A stretch of 64,000 bases of DNA from Actinoalloteichus caeruleus DSM 43889 (GTDB lineage Bacteria > Actinomycetota > Actinomycetes > Mycobacteriales > Pseudonocardiaceae): assembly GCF_000429185.2 (NCBI RefSeq), contig NZ_AUBJ02000001.1, forward strand, positions 3,720,001 through 3,784,000, in the 5' to 3' direction. Position 1 is the stretch's first letter. Each line of letters opens with the position of its first letter. The notes below the pieces were generated by a model. It was not told the origin of the DNA. It ran no database searches and saw nothing but the letters and a program-made list of their open reading frames with translations. The translations under genes and the position numbers were made by a program. Of the stretch, positions 56,466-64,000 are shown piece by piece.

Positions 56466-57251
56466 TCAGTGCACGTTGCGTTCGTAGAACAGCCTGAGAC
56501 CGACCAGGGTGAGGTCGGGGACGTGGTGGTCGATCGTCTCCGTCTCCCCCACGATGAGCGGCGCCAGTCCCCCCGTCGCGATAACGGTGACCGGTGTGTC
56601 CCCACCCGACCTGAGTTCACCCACGATGCGGCGCACCAGGCCGTCGACCTGGGCCGCGAAGCCGTAGAGGATGCCGGACTGAAGGCACTCGACGGTGTTC
56701 TTGCCGATCACCGCCCTCGGCCGGACGAGCTCCACCTTGCGGAGCTGCGCCGCGCGCGAGGCCAGCGCGTCCACCGAGATCTCCATCCCGGGCGCGAACA
56801 CGCCGCCCAGGAACTCCCCCTTCTCGGAGATGACGTCGATGTTGGTCGAGGTTCCGAAATCGACGACCACGCAGGCGGTCCCGTACAGGTGGTGCGCGGC
56901 CAGGGTGTTCACCACCCGGTCACCGCCGACCTCCTTGGGGTTGTCCACGAGCAGCGGGACACCGGTCCGCGCCCCCGGCTGCACCAGCATCCGGGGCACC
57001 GACGAGTAGTACCGGCCCAACATCACCCGGAGTTCCCGGAGCACCGCGGGCACCGTGGACAACGCGGAGACGCCGGTGATGCGATCCGCGTGCTCGCCCA
57101 ACAGCCCCCGCATCGTCAGCGCCAGCTCGTCGGCGGTCATCCTGGCGTCGGTACGCATCCGCCAGTCGCGCAGCAGCGTGGCGTCCGCCCCTCGGCCGGT
57201 GTACAGGCCGAGCACGATGTTGGTGTTACCGATGTCGATGGCAAGCAGCAC
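56466..57251 (-). CDS. coaX: Type III pantothenate kinase
   Basis: 261 residues from the GTG at 57251, which has AAGGGG upstream; an ATG at 57272 is also in frame. ASKHA-fold motifs LLAIDIGNTN and DFGTSTNID, plus NPKEVGGDRVVN and the TGGLAPLI region. It phosphorylates pantothenate in the first step of CoA synthesis and is not feedback-inhibited like PanK I. It is encoded after panD, so this is a pantothenate/CoA cluster with panC and panD. Confidence 0.94.
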   Translation of the reverse strand: MLLAIDIGNTNIVLGLYTGRGADATLLRDWRMRTDARMTADELALTMRGLLGEHADRITGVSALSTVPAVLRELRVMLGRYYSSVPRMLVQPGARTGVPLLVDNPKEVGGDRVVNTLAAHHLYGTACVVVDFGTSTNIDVISEKGEFLGGVFAPGMEISVDALASRAAQLRKVELVRPRAVIGKNTVECLQSGILYGFAAQVDGLVRRIVGELRSGGDTPVTVIATGGLAPLIVGETETIDHHVPDLTLVGLRLFYERNVH

Positions 57252-57294
57252 CGGTTGCCCCTTCTCCCTCATCCACGGCTACGAGCGGTCTCGC

Positions 57295-57780
57295 TCAGCC
57301 CTCGGTCTGGAGCGGCGCGTCCGACCGCGCCGCGTCCGCGGTCTCCCCGGGCTGGTCCTCGGAGCCTCCCGCCACGACCGCCCCAGACCGCAACCCGTAC
57401 CCCTCGGGCACTCCGGCGGGGTCGCCGTCCTGTCGCAGCACCCGGTTGTCGCCGTCGACGAAGAGGACCCTCGGCGGCCGGGTCCTCGCCTCCTCCTCGT
57501 CCATCACGCCGTAGGCGATCAGGATGACGATGTCGCCGACGTGCACCAGGTGCGCCGCGGCGCCGTTGATCCCCAGCACACCCGTGCCGCGCTCACCCGG
57601 GATGGCGTAGGTCTCCAGCCGTGCGCCGTTGGTGACGTCCACGATGGTCACCAGTTCACCCGGAAGCAGGTCCGCCGCCTCCATCAGATCCTCGTCGATG
57701 GTCACCGAACCCACGTAGTGCAGGTCGGCCTGGGTGACCGTCGCGCGGTGGATCTTGGACTTGAGCATCGTGCGGAACAT
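57295..57780 (-). CDS. panD: Aspartate 1-decarboxylase precursor
   Basis: 161 residues. [20 protein letters not shown] and the self-cleavage site Gly24-Ser25 ([11 protein letters not shown]) that gives the pyruvoyl group; [15 protein letters not shown] and [12 protein letters not shown] follow. It makes beta-alanine for pantothenate. The C-terminal ~25 residues form an acidic extension not needed for the fold. Order panC-panD-coaX is conserved in actinobacteria. Confidence 0.96.
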   Translation of the reverse strand: MFRTMLKSKIHRATVTQADLHYVGSVTIDEDLMEAADLLPGELVTIVDVTNGARLETYAIPGERGTGVLGINGAAAHLVHVGDIVILIAYGVMDEEEARTRPPRVLFVDGDNRVLRQDGDPAGVPEGYGLRSGAVVAGGSEDQPGETADAARSDAPLQTEG

Positions 57781-57814
57781 GGAGGTGCCCTCTCTTTCCT
57801 GCGGTCGGCTCGGT

Positions 57815-58732
57815 TCAGCTGGCGAACGTCGTGCCCGAGGCGGTGTCGTCGGGCCGAGACAGCACGAGTGGTGCGTTGTCGATCAGTCGGACGTCACCGA
57901 TCCGCGCGGCGACCAGCAGGCGGGCACTGCCCTCCTCGGGCGCCGGTTCCAGGTCCGGCCCGCGAAGCTCCAGGTAGTCCACGTCCAGCGCGGGTTCGGC
58001 CGCCAGCACCTCACGGGCGGTGGCCAGCGCGGTCGCCGCACCGGCGCCGGCGGTGTGCACGGCGGCGGTCAGCGCGGCGGAGAGGGCGACGGCCGCCGCG
58101 CGTTGGTCCTCCCGCAGGCGGGCGTTGCGGGACGACAGCGCCAGTCCCCTCGGTTCCCGTACGGTCGGAACGCCCACCACGGCCGTGTCCAGGTTGAGTT
58201 CGCGCGCCATCCGCCGCACCAACACCAGCTGCTGGTAGTCCTTCTCCCCGAAGAACGCCACGTCGGGCCGCACGATGTTGAACAGTTTCGCGACGACGGT
58301 GAGGACGCCCTCGAAGTGGCCGGCCCGGGCCGCGCCCTCCAGCTCGTCACCCAGCGGGCCGGGACGCACGCTCACCGAACGGCCGTGCGGGTACATCCGC
58401 TCGGCGGTCGGGGCGAACACCAGCTCGACGCCCTCGGACCGGCACACCTCCAGGTCCGACGCGAGGTCCCTCGGGTAGCGGTCGAAGTCCTCGCCGTCAC
58501 CGAACTGCAACGGGTTGACGAAGACCGACACCACGGTGACGGAGTTGGGCACTCGACGGGCGTGGCGGATCAGCTCGCGGTGACCGGCGTGCAGGGCACC
58601 CATCGTGGGGACCAGCGTCACCCGCCGGCCGGCGGCACGCAGCGTCCTGGTGACCTTCGACAACGCCTCCACGTCGGTGTGGGTGGTCAGCTCACCGGGG
58701 CGGAACGGGCGGGCGGCGGGATCGGTCGTCAT
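57815..58732 (-). CDS. panC: Pantothenate synthetase
   Basis: 305 residues. HIGH-like [14 protein letters not shown] and KMSKS-like GLALSSRN motifs, and the FFGEKDYQQ and VREPRGLA segments of the pantoate/ATP sites. It condenses pantoate and beta-alanine. The ATG at 58732 overlaps the upstream Rossmann gene's TGA by four bases. It has a short N-terminal extension (~16 residues) compared with E. coli PanC. Confidence 0.96.
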   Translation of the reverse strand: MTTDPAARPFRPGELTTHTDVEALSKVTRTLRAAGRRVTLVPTMGALHAGHRELIRHARRVPNSVTVVSVFVNPLQFGDGEDFDRYPRDLASDLEVCRSEGVELVFAPTAERMYPHGRSVSVRPGPLGDELEGAARAGHFEGVLTVVAKLFNIVRPDVAFFGEKDYQQLVLVRRMARELNLDTAVVGVPTVREPRGLALSSRNARLREDQRAAAVALSAALTAAVHTAGAGAATALATAREVLAAEPALDVDYLELRGPDLEPAPEEGSARLLVAARIGDVRLIDNAPLVLSRPDDTASGTTFAS

Positions 58733-59694
58733 CGGTCCTCCTCGTCGAGTGACGTCCGCACGTCGTCCGCCACGTGGGGCGGCAGGAGACCGGCCCGCTC
58801 GGCGCGATCGGCGGTCCGCGCTGCCAACAGCCGGTAGGCGGGTTCGACCTGGGGCGCTGCCTCGGAGAGGACCTCCAGGTGCCGGCGGACGGTGCCGACG
58901 TCACCCCGCGACACCGGGCCGGTCAACGCGCGGTCCCCGTGCCGGAGGGCGTTGTCGAGAGCCGCTCCGAGCAGCGGCCCGAGGAGACGGCCGGACTCCC
59001 GCACCCCGCTGGACTCGAGGAGCTCCAGGCAGTCACCCACCAGCGTCATCAGGTGGTTGGCCCCGTGGGTGAGCGCCGCGTGGTAGAGGGGACGAGCCTC
59101 CTCTGGCACGCGAACGGGTTCGGCTCCGAGCTCCACGACGAGCGCCTCGCCCACGTGCCAGCCCATTCCGCCGGCCGTGCTGGTGCTCGGCTCGTCGGGT
59201 TCGCCGGCGGCGGCCGTCACCGCCACCGAACAGGTGGCGAGCCGTTGCAGGTCCTCGGGACGTCCGGTGAACGTCATGGCGGGGTGCAGCGCCACCGGGA
59301 GCACCCCGACCTCGGCGGCGGGACGCAGGACCGACACCCCCAGCGCGCCGGACGTGTGGGCCACGATCTGCCCCGGACGCAGCGACCCGGTCGCCACGAG
59401 ACCGCGCACCAGCCCGGGGAGGACGTCGTCGGGAACGGCGAGCACCACGAGGTCGGAACGCCGAGCCACCTGGTCGGGTGGTAGCAGGGGAACATCGGGG
59501 AGCAGTTCCTCGGCCCGGCGGCGCGAGGCCGAGGAGACGGCCGAGGCACCGACGACGACGTGCCCGGCCTTGGCGAGGGCGGCGCCGAGCACGGCGCCGA
59601 CGCGTCCCGCCGAGATGACTCCGGTCGCCAGCCTGGCTGGCCGACCTCCGAGGCTGGCATCCTCGCCAGCGGCCCCCGGGACCACAGCGCTCAT
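58729..59694 (-). CDS. Rossmann-like DUF2520 protein, Rv3603c-like
   Basis: 321 residues from the ATG at 59694. N-terminal NAD(P)-binding-like domain (GVISAGRVGAVLGAALAKAGHVV), later HPAMTFTG, and a helical C-terminal domain with HAALTHGANHLMTLV, the pattern of the DUF2520 family related to ketopantoate reductase and prephenate dehydrogenase. It is coupled to panC by a four-base overlap, as Rv3603c is. It could supply pantoate, but that is inference from context; no catalytic Lys-Glu pair was assigned. Confidence 0.85.
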   Translation of the reverse strand: MSAVVPGAAGEDASLGGRPARLATGVISAGRVGAVLGAALAKAGHVVVGASAVSSASRRRAEELLPDVPLLPPDQVARRSDLVVLAVPDDVLPGLVRGLVATGSLRPGQIVAHTSGALGVSVLRPAAEVGVLPVALHPAMTFTGRPEDLQRLATCSVAVTAAAGEPDEPSTSTAGGMGWHVGEALVVELGAEPVRVPEEARPLYHAALTHGANHLMTLVGDCLELLESSGVRESGRLLGPLLGAALDNALRHGDRALTGPVSRGDVGTVRRHLEVLSEAAPQVEPAYRLLAARTADRAERAGLLPPHVADDVRTSLDEEDR

Positions 59695-59846
59695 CGTGCG
59701 CGACTCCTTCGTTGTGTTCCAGTCCCGACTCCCGTCGGGTACCGGACAGCCGCGAGGGTAGCCGCTGGGAGGAGCCCGGTCCTCGGTCGGGTGAGCAGCT
59801 TCACGCCGGCCCCGTGCGGCGCCGCTCCCCGCTCCCCGATCAACGC

Positions 59847-61130
59847 TCAACGCCGGGGGCGGGTCCCCCTCCGCCTCTCGGCGTGGGCGGCCCTGGTCGC
59901 GGCGCTGCGGACGAGGCCGTCTCGGACGGCCTCGGCGCGGGCGCCGAGCAGCACCCCGACCGCCTGCGCCTGCCGTCGCGCGGCGTTGGGCACCGGGAGC
60001 CCCTGGGCGACCCGGTGCCGGAGGAACGCGAGCTCGGTGACCGCGTGCTGGTACTCGCGGACCGCGCGGGCGGCCTCCGCGCCCGCCCGTTCCCGCACCG
60101 CCTTCCGCCACGCCTTCCGGCTGGGCAGGCTGGAGAGCAGGGTCACCTCGCCGGGGGCGATCCAGCCCTCCTCGGCGAAGCCGGGCAGTTGGGCGACGAC
60201 GGTCCGTTGTTCCCGGCGTCGTTGCCACAGCACGAGCACCAGCGTCGCCACGAAGATCGGCACCATGACGACGAAGTAGGTGTCGACGAAGGTGGCGCCG
60301 CCGCCCAGCGTGGCCGCTCCGTTCCACACCGCGTGCAGCAGGACGGCCAGGACGTATCCCACGAGCAGCGCCGTCGTTCGCACCCACTTCTTCCTCGACC
60401 CGGCCGCGATACCGACCCCGATGCCCACCATGGCGCTGAACAGCGGGTGCGCGAAGGGGGTGAGGATGCCCCGCAGCACGAAGACGGCGACGATACCGCC
60501 GGTGAGGTCACCGAAACCGCCCTCGCGGAAGGCCAGGCCGAAGTAGTTGATGTTCTCGGTGAAGGCGAACCCGATGGCGGTGACACCGGAGTAGACGATG
60601 CCGTCCACGATCCCGTCGAACTCCACCCGGCGGCGGAGGAAGACCCCGACGACGAACAGGGCCTTGGCGGCCTCCTCGACCAGGGGCGCCGAGATCACGG
60701 CCGCGACGACGTCACCACCTCCCGTTCCGAGCAGGGACTCCCCGACGACCTCGGCGGTGTTGTTGATCAGCAGGGCGCACCCGGTGGCCCCGCACGCACC
60801 CCACACGAACGCGGCGAGCAGCAGTTTCGGCGGTTCCGGCTCCCACCGGTCGATCCACAGGAAGGCCGCCAGCACGGGGCCGACCGGGAGCAGGGCCAGC
60901 AGGGCACCGACGATCACCGGGACGAACCCGACCCTGGCGGTGGCGACGCCGAGCAGGGCGAGGCCGGACACGCCCAGCAGCACGAGCACGACGACCGGCC
61001 ACAGCAGGACCCGACGTCGCTCCAGGCGCGCGCTGGTCAGGTGCCGAACCGGCGTCCGCTCGTCGATCGCCACGCCGCCCACCTCGCGCCAGGGCCGGCG
61101 GCGAGCGCCCGGCCGGTAGTCGAAGGACAC
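59847..61130 (-). CDS. PrsW-family intramembrane metalloprotease
   Basis: 427 residues from a GTG at 61130. A basic N-terminus is followed by about eight helices. The family motifs are clear: APLVEEAAKALF (EE-x-x-K), FAFTENINYF with EN-x-x-Y, HPLFSAMVGIGVG and HAVWNG, whose Glu/His residues probably bind metal. A ~110-residue basic cytoplasmic C-terminus follows the helices. PrsW proteases release membrane-bound regulators such as anti-sigma factors; none is encoded nearby. It is divergent from the MidA-like gene. Confidence 0.88.
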   Translation of the reverse strand: MSFDYRPGARRRPWREVGGVAIDERTPVRHLTSARLERRRVLLWPVVVLVLLGVSGLALLGVATARVGFVPVIVGALLALLPVGPVLAAFLWIDRWEPEPPKLLLAAFVWGACGATGCALLINNTAEVVGESLLGTGGGDVVAAVISAPLVEEAAKALFVVGVFLRRRVEFDGIVDGIVYSGVTAIGFAFTENINYFGLAFREGGFGDLTGGIVAVFVLRGILTPFAHPLFSAMVGIGVGIAAGSRKKWVRTTALLVGYVLAVLLHAVWNGAATLGGGATFVDTYFVVMVPIFVATLVLVLWQRRREQRTVVAQLPGFAEEGWIAPGEVTLLSSLPSRKAWRKAVRERAGAEAARAVREYQHAVTELAFLRHRVAQGLPVPNAARRQAQAVGVLLGARAEAVRDGLVRSAATRAAHAERRRGTRPRR

Positions 61131-61233
61131 GGCCTCCGGTCCTGGCCGTTCCCTTCCGAACCTTATTGGCGTTGGGCCGCTCGCGCCGCCGGGTTCCGCC
61201 CAGCCGAGGGCACCGCTGTCGGAGACTGTGCTG

Positions 61234-62274
61234 ATGCTGGACTGGGAGCTGGCCTGGTCCCGTGCGCTCTACGGCCCGAACGGCTTCTTCGCGCGGGGCG
61301 AACGGCCCGATGGGCACTTCCGCACCTCCCCCCTGGTGGGGCCGGCCTTCGCCGAGGCCGTGGTGACCCTGCTCGACCGAGTGGACCACGCGCTGGGCCG
61401 GCCAGCCCGGGTGGACTTCGTCGACGTGGGGGCGGGTGGCGGCGAGCTCGCCGAGGAGGTTCGGGAACGGGCCCCGTCCAGGCTCGCGGACAGGGTGGTC
61501 GTCACCGCCGTCGACGTGGCCCCGTCGCCCGCGTGCCGGGTTCCGGGCGTGGTCTGGCGCTCCACGCCGCCGCGTCGGGTGGTCGGCCTGGTCGTGGCCA
61601 ACGAGTGGCTGGACGCCGTTCCCTGCCCGGTGCTCGTGCGACGCGGCGGTCGGTGGCGCCGGGTCGGGGTGGATTCGGCGGGTCGGGAGGCGGTGCTCGA
61701 CCCCGTGGACGCCGCCGTCCGGGCGTGGCTGGGGCGCTGGTGGCCGATAGGTCGGCGCGCGCGGGGCGGCGCGGAGCTCCGGGCGGAGGCGGGGACACCT
61801 CGGGACCGCGCGTGGACCTCGGTGGTGCGCGGGGTCCGGGCCGGGGTCGCGGTGGCCGTCGACTACCACCACCGGCTGGCCGACCGGCTCGCCGGTCGGG
61901 TGGATGCCGGAACCCTCGCCGGCTACCTGCGCGGACGGCGGGTGGCCCCGATCCCCGACGGTTCCCGCGATCTGACGGCCCACGTGGCGCTGGACGCGTG
62001 CGCGGCGGCCGTCCACGCCGGGGTCGGGGGGCCGCTGCGCACCACGTTGACCACCCAGCGGCGGGTGCTCGCCGACCTCGGTGTGGTCCGCGCGGCCCCG
62101 TCGCCGTCGCTGGCGGCCACCGACCCGTTCGGCTGGTTGGACGCCGCCGCGCGGAGCGGAGGCGTCGCGGAACTGACGTCTCCCGAGGGGCTCGGGGGCT
62201 TCGGCTGGTTGGTGCACGAGGTGGCCCTCCCCGTGCGGGTGCTGGCGTCCGGGGGCCGGAGCCCGGTCCACTGA
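61234..62274 (+). CDS. NDUFAF7/MidA-like SAM-dependent protein methyltransferase
   Basis: 346 residues from the ATG at 61234 (GGAG 9 bp upstream); a GTG at 61228 is possible. SAM-binding VDVGAGGGELAEEV, preceded by the family pattern YGPNGFF and FRTSPLVGPAFAEA, and the VANEWLDAVP motif IV. NDUFAF7, the mitochondrial member, methylates an Arg of the complex I 49-kDa subunit (the NuoD homologue). The next gene, 168 bp downstream, is a NuoD-like protein, so the pair mirrors the mitochondrial enzyme and substrate. Confidence 0.83.
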   Translation: MLDWELAWSRALYGPNGFFARGERPDGHFRTSPLVGPAFAEAVVTLLDRVDHALGRPARVDFVDVGAGGGELAEEVRERAPSRLADRVVVTAVDVAPSPACRVPGVVWRSTPPRRVVGLVVANEWLDAVPCPVLVRRGGRWRRVGVDSAGREAVLDPVDAAVRAWLGRWWPIGRRARGGAELRAEAGTPRDRAWTSVVRGVRAGVAVAVDYHHRLADRLAGRVDAGTLAGYLRGRRVAPIPDGSRDLTAHVALDACAAAVHAGVGGPLRTTLTTQRRVLADLGVVRAAPSPSLAATDPFGWLDAAARSGGVAELTSPEGLGGFGWLVHEVALPVRVLASGGRSPVH

Positions 62275-62442
62275 GGCGCGCGCCCGGGCGAGGCTCCGGA
62301 CCGCCGCGAGGGGCACCGGGCCGACCGGTGCGTCGAGGAGGGCCGGGGAGCCCTCGTCCGATGCCCCGAGCCACCTCGCGTCCCGGGTCCCCCTCCCGAC
62401 CACCGGGAGGGCGGGCGGGGGTGGCGGTGCGAGCATGGGCGC

Positions 62443-63603
62443 GTGTCTGACCAGATGACAGTCGGCGTCGGCGCGGGAGCCGCCCACCTCGGGGTGGACC
62501 GCGTGGTGGACCTGGGTCCCCTCCACCCGGCGGCGCACGGTGCCTACCGGCTCCGGCTCGCGGTGTCGGGACCCGCCGACGACCCGGTGATCACCTCCGC
62601 CACCCCGCTCGTGGGGCACCTGCACCGGGGTGCCGAGAAGCTCTTCGAGGTCCGCGACTACCGGCAGATCCTCGCCCTGGCGAACCGGCACGACTGGCTC
62701 GCCGCCTTCTGCAACGAGATGGCGGTGGCGATGGCGGTGGAGCGGATGCTGGGCATGACGGTGCCCGACCGGGCGAGCTGGTTGCGCACCGCCTTCTGCG
62801 AGTTGAACCGGGCCCTCGCCCTGGTCGTGTTCCTCGCCCCGGTGGCCGAGGCGGGTGGCCGGGGACCTCGGCACGTAGCCGCCCGGGATGGACTGGTCAG
62901 GGCGCGGGAGTCCGTCCAGCGGGTCCTGGAGGAGGCGGCGGGCGGACGCATCCACTTCATGGCCAACCGCGTCGGCGGGCTCCGCGAGGACGTGCCGGCT
63001 GGGTGGCGGGACGGAGTCCGCGCCGCATTGGACGTGGTGGCGAGGGGGCTCGACGCCGCCAGGTCGGTGACGGTGTCCGACGGGGACTTCCGACACCGGC
63101 ACCGCGGGCTCGGCGTCCTGACTACGGGTGCGGCCCTGCGGCTGGGTGTGACCGGCCCGGCGGGTCGGGCGGCCGGCGTCGACCTCGACCTGCGGCGGGA
63201 CGATCCGGGACCGGCCCACGCCGAGCTGGGCGTCACCCCCCGGCTGGGGACGCGGGGCGATGCCCTGGACCGGGTGGAGTGCATGCTCGACGACGCGGAC
63301 CAGGCACTGCGGCTGGTCCGCTCCTGCCTCGACCGGCTGCCACCCGGGCCGGTGAACCTGCGGCTGCCCAAGGCAGTCAAACCACCCGAGGGGTCGGTCT
63401 ACGTGTGGACGGAGGCACCGCTGGGGGTCACCGGCGTCCACCTGGTGTCCCGGGGCGACCGGACCCCCTGGCGGCTGAAGTTGCGGACGCCGTCCTTCAA
63501 CAACGTCCAGGCGCTCTCCCCGCTGCTGGTCGGCTGCCGGGTGGCCGACCTGCCGACCGTGCTCGCCTCCTTCGCGGTGGTCGTCGGGGACATCGACCGC
63601 TGA
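62443..63603 (+). CDS. Stand-alone NuoD-like protein (complex I 49-kDa subunit paralogue)
   Basis: 386 residues; GTG start at 62443. The NuoD core is clear: LGPLHPAAHGAYRLRL (25-40), LVGHLHRGAEKLFEVRDYRQ (56-74), NEMAVAMAVERML (91-103), the C-terminal LSPLLVGCRVADLPTVLASF and VVGDIDR. His32 aligns with a quinone-site His of NuoD. The quinone-site Tyr of the NE-x-AY-x-LAVE motif is Val95, so quinone reduction may be lost. No other nuo gene is in the window. Arg62 in LHRG aligns with the Arg that NDUFAF7 methylates in mitochondria. It may be an alternative subunit or an assembly factor. Confidence 0.85.
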   Translation: MSDQMTVGVGAGAAHLGVDRVVDLGPLHPAAHGAYRLRLAVSGPADDPVITSATPLVGHLHRGAEKLFEVRDYRQILALANRHDWLAAFCNEMAVAMAVERMLGMTVPDRASWLRTAFCELNRALALVVFLAPVAEAGGRGPRHVAARDGLVRARESVQRVLEEAAGGRIHFMANRVGGLREDVPAGWRDGVRAALDVVARGLDAARSVTVSDGDFRHRHRGLGVLTTGAALRLGVTGPAGRAAGVDLDLRRDDPGPAHAELGVTPRLGTRGDALDRVECMLDDADQALRLVRSCLDRLPPGPVNLRLPKAVKPPEGSVYVWTEAPLGVTGVHLVSRGDRTPWRLKLRTPSFNNVQALSPLLVGCRVADLPTVLASFAVVVGDIDR

Positions 63604-63613
63604 GCCGCCGTGG

Positions 63614-64000
63614 TCAGTTCCCGCGCCGACGGCGGCGGCGCGGTTTGTCCTCCCCGTAGGCGGCCAGCAGCTCGCTGACCGACCGGCCCGAGGCGTGCGC
63701 TCCCGCGTCCTCCGGCTCGGCGGGCGGTTCGCTCGCACTCTCCCTCGGTTCCGGGGTCGTCTCCTCGGCGACGTCGGGCTGCCAGGCGTCCACCGCCTCC
63801 CAGGCCGGGGTGTCCTCGACTGCCTCCGCCTCCGCCGCGGCGGCGACCGGCTGCGCCTTCGGGGGCGCCGGCGGCTGCGCCCGGCGCGGCCGCTGCGGGC
63901 GGGGGAGCTGCCGGGTGGCCTCCTCCCGCTGTTGCCGCTGTTGCCGCTGTTTGCCCTGCGGGGCACGCCGAGGGGCGGGGCGGGCCACCGTCTCCGGCTC
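63614..64000 (-). CDS. Ala/Arg/Pro-rich protein, C-terminal part (Rv3604c-like)
   Basis: The frame stays open to the window edge, so only the end is seen (129 codons); an in-frame GTG at 63988 could be a start but the protein is probably longer. The visible part is disordered: Gln/Arg/Pro-rich, then acidic (AEAEAVEDTP), then GRSVSELLAAYGEDKPRRRRRRGN. A similar Ala/Arg/Pro-rich membrane protein lies beyond the panC cluster in M. tuberculosis. The family is inferred from synteny and composition. Confidence 0.55.
   Translation of the reverse strand, partial: EPETVARPAPRRAPQGKQRQQRQQREEATRQLPRPQRPRRAQPPAPPKAQPVAAAAEAEAVEDTPAWEAVDAWQPDVAEETTPEPRESASEPPAEPEDAGAHASGRSVSELLAAYGEDKPRRRRRRGN

Noticed and set aside
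60712-63966. 1084-codon minus-strand open frame
   Set aside because: It runs opposite the MidA-like and NuoD-like genes, whose motifs are clear, and its own product is Pro/Arg-rich without domains.

Overview
The window is very GC-rich, nearly gap-free, uses many GTG starts, and carries actinobacterial hallmarks (CarD, Lsr2, ClpC, an MhuD-type haem oxygenase, OtsA/OtsB, type VII-secretion-like small proteins, DUF3558-type lipoproteins). Its right two thirds follow the gene order of the Mycobacterium tuberculosis Rv3579c-Rv3605c region: rlmB-cysS-ispF-ispD-carD-lpqE-radA-(Rv3587c-like)-mutY-mhuD-clpC-lsr2-lysS-coaX-panD-panC-(Rv3603c-like). Together with the mal/msiK-type sugar importer, this points to a filamentous or related actinomycete, most likely Pseudonocardiales. 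The genus cannot be fixed by eye.

Layout. 1-6.6 kb: end of a ThrE-type exporter, then otsA and an otsB fused to a GH15 domain (trehalose synthesis plus a possible trehalase), a strong terminator, and a class II glutamine amidotransferase. 6.7-13.9 kb: two LacI-family repressors and a MalEFG plus MsiK-like sugar ABC importer. 14-16.8 kb: a zinc/manganese-type ABC importer with a His-rich binding lipoprotein, preceded by a 21-bp imperfect palindrome that overlaps its promoter. 17-28.2 kb: an accessory region. An AlgX-like and an MBOAT O-acetyltransferase gene flank three type VII-secretion-like genes and a tandem array of six DUF3558-like lipoprotein genes. The array was built by duplication of ~0.9-kb units and then of a 2.7-kb three-unit block, and five truncated copies of the upstream gene remain inside it.

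28.2-41.4 kb: housekeeping synteny (rRNA methylation, Cys-tRNA, isoprenoid MEP pathway, CarD, RadA, MutY, MhuD). A HAD hydrolase is inserted, and a secreted, membrane-anchored serine protease lies where disA is found in mycobacteria. 41.4-47.7 kb: a Sir2-like deacylase, a DrrAB-like exporter and a large convergent SARP/AfsR-like regulator. 47.9-59.7 kb: clpC, an iron-linked insertion (frameshifted FhuF-like gene, siderophore ABC ATPase, two iron-box candidates), lsr2, lysS, a methyltransferase and the coaX-panD-panC cofactor cluster. 59.8-64 kb: a PrsW-type membrane protease, an NDUFAF7/MidA-like methyltransferase beside a stand-alone NuoD paralogue, and the end of an Ala/Arg/Pro-rich protein.

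The least explained parts are the lipoprotein array, the NuoD/NDUFAF7 pair and the iron island. All functional calls rest on reading motifs and remembered family sequences. No database search was run.
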